Shown one piece after another: positions 6,841-10,628 of a stretch of 10,628 nt of DNA; position 1 is the stretch's first letter; each line of letters opens with the position of its first letter. The translations under genes were made by a program, and so were the position numbers. Under the pieces are notes generated by a model that saw only the letters and a list, made by a program, of their open reading frames with translations, did not search any database and was not told the origin of the DNA. Source of the stretch: an uncultured Oscillospiraceae bacterium (GTDB taxonomy: Bacteria > Bacillota > Clostridia > Oscillospirales > Oscillospiraceae); assembly GCA_934662925.1 (NCBI GenBank), contig CAKUKL010000032.1, forward strand, positions 1-10,628, written 5' to 3'.

Positions 6841-7770
6841 TTACAGAGCGGCGATGGTCTCCACCGCGCGGCGGATGTGGTCCGCCGTCAGGTCGAGATA
6901 GTTGAGAATGTCGTTGTAGTTATGGGCAGAGGAGCCGAAGCAGTCGTTGATGCCCACAAATTCAATGGGCTTGCACGCCTTGCGCAAAGCCTCGGCGATG
7001 GCGCCGCCCAGACCGCCGATGACGCTGTGCTCCTCGGCTGTGACAGCACCCTTGCAGTCCCGGGCCAGGTCTTCAATGACCTTGCTGTTCAGGGGCTTGA
7101 TGGTGCTGACGTTGACTACCTTCACGGAGATCTTCCCGTCCAGAGCTTCCGCCGCCTCCAGTGCCTTGCCCACCATTACGCCGCAGGCGAACACGCACAC
7201 GTCCGTCCCCTCGCGCAGTACCGTGGGCTGGCCCAGCACAAAGGGCCGGCCCTCTTCGGTGACGTTGGGATAGTCGTTGCGGTTCAGGCGCATGTAGACC
7301 GGGCCCTGGCTCCGGGCCATATATTTGGTTACCTCAACGGTCTCGTTGGCGTCCGCGGGCACGATGACCTGCATATTGGGGATCACGCGCATGTAGGCGA
7401 TGTCGTCCACAGACTGGTGGGTGGCTCCGTCGCCGAAGTCGGAGCAGCCGGCGGAGGAACCGCAGATCTTTACGTTCAGCTTGCCGATCGCGATGGACTG
7501 GCGGATCTGGTCATAGGCCCGGCCGCAGCAAAACACGGAAAAGGAGTTGATGAAGGGGATCTTCCCCACCCGGGACAGGCCGCCTGCCACGGAGGCCATG
7601 TTGGCCTCGGCAATGCCCATCTCCACGTGCTGGGCGGGCAGCGCCTCCTCGATCTTCTTGCCCTGAGTGGAGCCGCCCAGGTCCGCGTCCAGCACAATGA
7701 TATTGCGATCTTCCCTGCACAGGGCCAGCAGCGTATCGCCGTAGGCCGTTCTCTGGTTGGTATAGCTCAT
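6841..7770 (-). CDS. Transketolase, C-terminal subunit
   Basis: This is the pyrimidine-binding plus C-terminal half of a split thiamine-diphosphate transketolase (309 residues, normal for such subunits). It carries the catalytic glutamate in GIAEANM (Glu55), the acceptor-site motif GDGATHQS (113-120, His118), and the C-terminal TAEEHSVIGGLGGAIAEAL. Residues that appear to align with phosphate-binding positions of full-length transketolases are present: Arg7, Ser34 in LGGSTQG, His118, and Arg161 or Arg164 in MRLNRND. This suggests phosphorylated sugar substrates, although the alignment is by eye. ATG 7770 is preceded by GGGAGG (7786-7781), which overlaps the end region of the N-subunit gene 16 nt upstream. 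The two subunits should form an alpha2beta2 complex in the cytoplasm. Donor and acceptor sugars cannot be told from sequence. Confidence 0.94.
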   Translation of the reverse strand: MSYTNQRTAYGDTLLALCREDRNIIVLDADLGGSTQGKKIEEALPAQHVEMGIAEANMASVAGGLSRVGKIPFINSFSVFCCGRAYDQIRQSIAIGKLNVKICGSSAGCSDFGDGATHQSVDDIAYMRVIPNMQVIVPADANETVEVTKYMARSQGPVYMRLNRNDYPNVTEEGRPFVLGQPTVLREGTDVCVFACGVMVGKALEAAEALDGKISVKVVNVSTIKPLNSKVIEDLARDCKGAVTAEEHSVIGGLGGAIAEALRKACKPIEFVGINDCFGSSAHNYNDILNYLDLTADHIRRAVETIAAL

Positions 7771-7786
7771 ATTCCTGATCCTCCCG

Positions 7787-8611
7787 TCACTTGCTGAGTT
7801 CTTCCAGCGCCTGGTCGTACTGCGCCTGAGTCAGCGCCACGTTGTGGCAGCCGGCCACGTTTTCGGCAAAGCTGACGCCCTTGCCCTTCACCGTGTGAGC
7901 CAGGATCATGGTGGGCTTGCCCTTTACCGTTTCGGCCTCGTCCAGCGCGGCGACGATCTGCTCCATGTCATGGCCGTCGATCTCGATGACGTTCCAGCCG
8001 AAGGCGCGCCATTTTTCAGCGATGGGAGCGCTGTTCATGCGCTGCTCGATGGGGCCGACGCACTGAAGCCCGTTGTTGTCCACGATGGCGCAGAGGTTGT
8101 CCATCTTGTAGAAACCGGCGGCCATGGCCGCCTCCCACACCTGGCCCTCGTCCATCTCGCCGTCGCCCACCAGCACATAAACGCGGTTGGGCTTCTCGTC
8201 CATTTTCAGGCCCATGGCTATGCCCAAGCCAAGGCTCAGGCCCTGACCCAGAGAGCCGGTGCCCGCCTCGATGCCCGGGGTGCCCAGATGGGGGTGGCCC
8301 TGCAGATAGAAACCCACGTCCTTGCACCGGAGCAGATCTTCCACCGGGAAGAATCCCGCCTCCGCCAGCGCGGAATATTGCAGAATGGCCACATGGCCCT
8401 TGCTCAGCAGGAAGTAGTCCCGCCCCTCCCAGTCGGGGTTCTTCGGGTCATACTTCATCTTATAGAAATACAGCGCCGCCACCAGATCCGCCGCGGAGCA
8501 GCTGCCGCCCACATGGCCGGCCACGCCCACGCCGATGCACCTGATGCAGTCTCTGCGCAGCAGCTGGCCCTTTTCGGCCAGTGCCTCGATCATTTCCTTA
8601 TCATATGCCAT
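7787..8611 (-). CDS. Transketolase, N-terminal subunit
   Basis: This is the diphosphate-binding half of the split transketolase (274 residues, usual length). The thiamine-diphosphate/Mg motif runs from GDGEMDEG (149-156) to DNN (178-180), the classic GDG-X(26-27)-N. Other transketolase hallmarks are SKGH (70-73), QGHPH (104-108) and GIEAGTGSLGQGLS (113-126). ATG 8611 has AAGGAG (8626-8621) 9 nt upstream. It lies 28 nt after the hydrolase gene and 16 nt before the C-subunit gene, so translation of the two halves is probably coordinated. Split transketolases in clostridial operons include pentose-phosphate enzymes and specialised forms, such as those for apulose 4-phosphate or sulfofructose. 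The presence of a hydrolase, dehydrogenase and GarR here points to a specialised catabolic role, which is inference. Confidence 0.94.
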   Translation of the reverse strand: MAYDKEMIEALAEKGQLLRRDCIRCIGVGVAGHVGGSCSAADLVAALYFYKMKYDPKNPDWEGRDYFLLSKGHVAILQYSALAEAGFFPVEDLLRCKDVGFYLQGHPHLGTPGIEAGTGSLGQGLSLGLGIAMGLKMDEKPNRVYVLVGDGEMDEGQVWEAAMAAGFYKMDNLCAIVDNNGLQCVGPIEQRMNSAPIAEKWRAFGWNVIEIDGHDMEQIVAALDEAETVKGKPTMILAHTVKGKGVSFAENVAGCHNVALTQAQYDQALEELSK

Positions 8612-8639
8612 TTTCGTTTTCTCCTTCAGAAATCAGCAC

Positions 8640-10352
8640 TCAGTCCAGCGGAATAAACGGTACCAGCAGGTGGCTGTCGTACTTGCCGCCGGTATGGATG
8701 ATGTGATCGCCGTGGTTGTCGATGCCCATGGGGATCCCCTCCTTGGGCTGGCTGCACAGCTCGTACTCAAAGCCGCAGACAGCCACCTCCAGTGTCTCGC
8801 CGGCGTGGAAGCGCAGGCCGGTGGGCCAGATGGCGATGTCCACGGGCACGATCTTGCCGGGCCGGAGCTTCTCAACGGTGTCGTAGGTGTAGTAGGGGAT
8901 CTCCGGCAGACTCTTTTCCTCGTCCAGCTTCCGCAGGGATACCCGATGGCGGGAGTCCGGCCCGGAGTAGTCGCACATGATGGCATCGTGATAGCGGTAC
9001 TTGCCGTCCGGCCCCACCTTGCTGATCTTCACGAACAGATCCATGTCGTCATGGCCGTCCGCCTCCACCCACAGGCGCAACTTCATGTAGCCCACGATCT
9101 CCGTCTCCCCGGTGATGGGGAAGGTGAATTTGGCGATGCTTTTGCCGTCGTCGCCGCGGTAGCGCATGCTGGTCTCGGCCTTGCCCTGCTCAAAGTTCAA
9201 GGTCATGGTATCCGCGTCCAGATAGAGCTTTCTGAACTGCTGCCGGGCCAGCGGGAACTCGTTCTCCACACGCTCCACGATGTCCTCTCCGCCGGGATCC
9301 AGTACGCTGATACGGCAGACGGGCGTGTGCTCCCAGCCATTGTTCATCCCCTTGAGGTAGTGGTCGTAGAAGCGCTTGAGATCCTGAGTGTAGAACGGAT
9401 CATACAGATCGTGCCACTCCTGGGTATGGTGGATACGCAGCCACTTCTCCCTGGACGAGATGGTACGCCAGGCGCGCAGGGTGCCCTGACAATGGACCAT
9501 GCTGGTGTAGCTGGCCACGATGTACGCCGGGCACTGGATCTTCTCCAGGGCAATGACCTTGTCCCGCCAGTAGTCGTTCATCAGGGGGTTGTCGCGGATG
9601 TTGAGGATCATGTCCTCCATCTTGTTCCGGCCATACGCGTTGGGCCGGCGCACAGCGGGGTAATTGGGGATGCCGCCGTCCACCATTTCGTCCCGGTAGA
9701 GGTCGGTGTGGCCCTCCCAGGGCGCGATGCAGGCCAGATGGGGCGGCTGCATCGCCGCGGCGTACCACTGCACGATGCACAGCCAGCTGTTGCCGGACAT
9801 GGTCACCTTTCCGTTGCACCAATCGCGGGTGCCCAAGTACTCGATGACGTCGTAGTCGTCCTCGGCCTCCTGCGTGCCGAAGTAAGGGGCGTCCCCTTCA
9901 GACATGCCGCAGCCGCGGTTGTCCACGTTCACCACCGCGTAGCCGCAGTTGACCCAGAAGGCCGGGTCGGTGCCCTCCCAGGTCTCAAGGCCGGAGGTGG
10001 CAGCACGGGGAATGCCGAAACGGTTTTTGGCGCCGGTCCACACGCTGATCTTATCCAGATCAATGTAGGGCCCATTCTTGCCGAAGGTGCCGGCATTGAT
10101 GATGGCGGGGACCTTCTCGGTGTCGTCCACGGGACGGAAAATGTCGATATAGATGGTGGCACCGTCGCGCATGGTCACGGCCACATCCCGCTCAAACAGG
10201 ATGTCGCACGGCAGGGGCATGGCCCCCGGGACCATCACGGAACCGGCTTTGAGCACTGTCGTGCCGGGGTGGAAGCCGCGGAATCCGGATTCCGGGTTGT
10301 CCAGGGAACCGGCGGGAGAATAGGCAATCAGTTTTTTCAGAGCTGCGTCCAT
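8640..10352 (-). CDS. CocE/NonD family (S15-like) alpha/beta hydrolase
   Basis: The 570-residue product fits the CocE/NonD group of esterases, amidases and X-Pro dipeptidyl-peptidase-like enzymes. The first half is an alpha/beta hydrolase: AVTMRDGATIYIDIFRP (58-74), VNVDNRGCGMSEG (141-153) and the nucleophile elbow GNSWL (Ser189), where CocE has GVSYL. The second half is the family's C-terminal jelly-roll domain (about 340-570; IAIWPTGLRFHAGETLEVAV). Departures from cocaine esterase are visible. Where CocE has its GWYD strand with the catalytic Asp, this protein reads ASYTSMVHCQG (280-290). The His region reads HHTQEWHDLYD (308-318). The oxyanion-Tyr region reads NAGTFGKNGPY (86-96). I see no signal peptide, so it is probably cytoplasmic. 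ATG 10352 has GAGAGGG (10365-10359). It sits 21 nt after the dehydrogenase gene and 28 nt before the transketolase. Substrate unknown; an acylated sugar or polyol would fit the neighbours. Confidence 0.9.
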   Translation of the reverse strand: MDAALKKLIAYSPAGSLDNPESGFRGFHPGTTVLKAGSVMVPGAMPLPCDILFERDVAVTMRDGATIYIDIFRPVDDTEKVPAIINAGTFGKNGPYIDLDKISVWTGAKNRFGIPRAATSGLETWEGTDPAFWVNCGYAVVNVDNRGCGMSEGDAPYFGTQEAEDDYDVIEYLGTRDWCNGKVTMSGNSWLCIVQWYAAAMQPPHLACIAPWEGHTDLYRDEMVDGGIPNYPAVRRPNAYGRNKMEDMILNIRDNPLMNDYWRDKVIALEKIQCPAYIVASYTSMVHCQGTLRAWRTISSREKWLRIHHTQEWHDLYDPFYTQDLKRFYDHYLKGMNNGWEHTPVCRISVLDPGGEDIVERVENEFPLARQQFRKLYLDADTMTLNFEQGKAETSMRYRGDDGKSIAKFTFPITGETEIVGYMKLRLWVEADGHDDMDLFVKISKVGPDGKYRYHDAIMCDYSGPDSRHRVSLRKLDEEKSLPEIPYYTYDTVEKLRPGKIVPVDIAIWPTGLRFHAGETLEVAVCGFEYELCSQPKEGIPMGIDNHGDHIIHTGGKYDSHLLVPFIPLD

Positions 10353-10373
10353 TTTAATCCCTCTCGTTCGCCA

Positions 10374-10628
10374 TTAATTTTGGGCGAGAATGACCTTGAT
10401 CACGCCGCTGGCGTCCTTGGCCATGTCATACATGATCTCAACGCCTTCCTCCAGCGTGGCGACGCGGCTGATGAGCGCGTCGATCTTGATCCTGCCGCTG
10501 TTGATCATGGCGACAGCTTCGCCGAATTCCTTGCGGCTGTAGAGGAAGGAACCCTTGATGCACAGCTCCTTTGTGACGATGTTCATCATGCTGGTCTCAA
10601 TGACGGGCTTGTTCATGCCCACCCAGAC
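10374..10628 (-). CDS. Zinc-type medium-chain dehydrogenase, C-terminal fragment
   Basis: Only the last 84 codons and TAA are in the window; the rest lies to the right. The fragment VWVGMNKPVIETSMMNIVTK is followed by ELCIKGSFLYSRKEFGEAV, and IKIDALISRVATLEEGVEIM follows further on. This is the typical C-terminal end of Zn-dependent alcohol, polyol or threonine dehydrogenases (medium-chain dehydrogenase superfamily). The zinc-binding and cofactor-binding parts are not visible, so substrate and cofactor cannot be judged. The 21-nt gap to the hydrolase gene indicates the same transcript, and it may carry out an upstream oxidation of a polyol or sugar in the pathway. Confidence 0.88.
   Translation of the reverse strand, partial: VWVGMNKPVIETSMMNIVTKELCIKGSFLYSRKEFGEAVAMINSGRIKIDALISRVATLEEGVEIMYDMAKDASGVIKVILAQN

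Noticed and set aside
5971..7797. Plus-strand open frame of 608 codons opposite garR and the transketolase genes
   Set aside because: It spans three real minus-strand genes and their gaps, with composition typical of an antisense shadow and no recognisable motif.

Overview
The window looks like chromosomal DNA of an anaerobic, endospore-forming Clostridia bacterium with GC-rich coding sequence, most like the Oscillospiraceae (Flavonifractor/Lawsonibacter type) of animal guts. The evidence is a pyruvate:ferredoxin oxidoreductase (anaerobic metabolism), the sporulation regulator SpoIIID, strong AGGAGG-type ribosome sites, and GC-rich genes separated by AT-rich promoters and short hairpin terminators. 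The family-level placement is an inference from gene style and content. No mobile element, CRISPR array, tRNA or rRNA was seen.

Layout. (a) 1-1256, minus: the N-terminal third of pyruvate:ferredoxin oxidoreductase (nifJ), running off the left edge. (b) 1257-1554: a 298-bp AT-rich divergent control region holding a nifJ promoter, a group of GTAC-centred repeats upstream of it, and a promoter for the plus-strand gene. (c) 1555-4261, plus: a YifB/ComM-type AAA+ ATPase, a 105-residue membrane protein made of two similar helical hairpins, and a VanX-type D-Ala-D-Ala dipeptidase. The last two have their own promoters and terminators. (d) 4342-4590, minus: spoIIID, with a sigma-E-like promoter, converging on the dipeptidase gene at a shared bidirectional terminator. 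(e) 4709-10628, minus: a probable catabolic operon, in transcription order a zinc-type medium-chain dehydrogenase (partial), a CocE/NonD-family hydrolase, split transketolase N and C subunits, a tartronate semialdehyde reductase (GarR type), a hairpin, and a type-1 glycerate kinase.

How the genes fit. The end of the operon follows a known route: tartronate semialdehyde is reduced to D-glycerate, which is phosphorylated to 2-phosphoglycerate and enters lower glycolysis. The first part (dehydrogenase, ester- or amide-cleaving hydrolase, two-part transketolase) suggests uptake of an unidentified acylated polyol or sugar. I do not recognise this combination as a described pathway. The glycerate kinase reading frame has an in-frame TAG at codon 35, so the last step may be broken in this strain or the base may be a sequence error. 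This stop and the composition of the operon are the main points for a second look.
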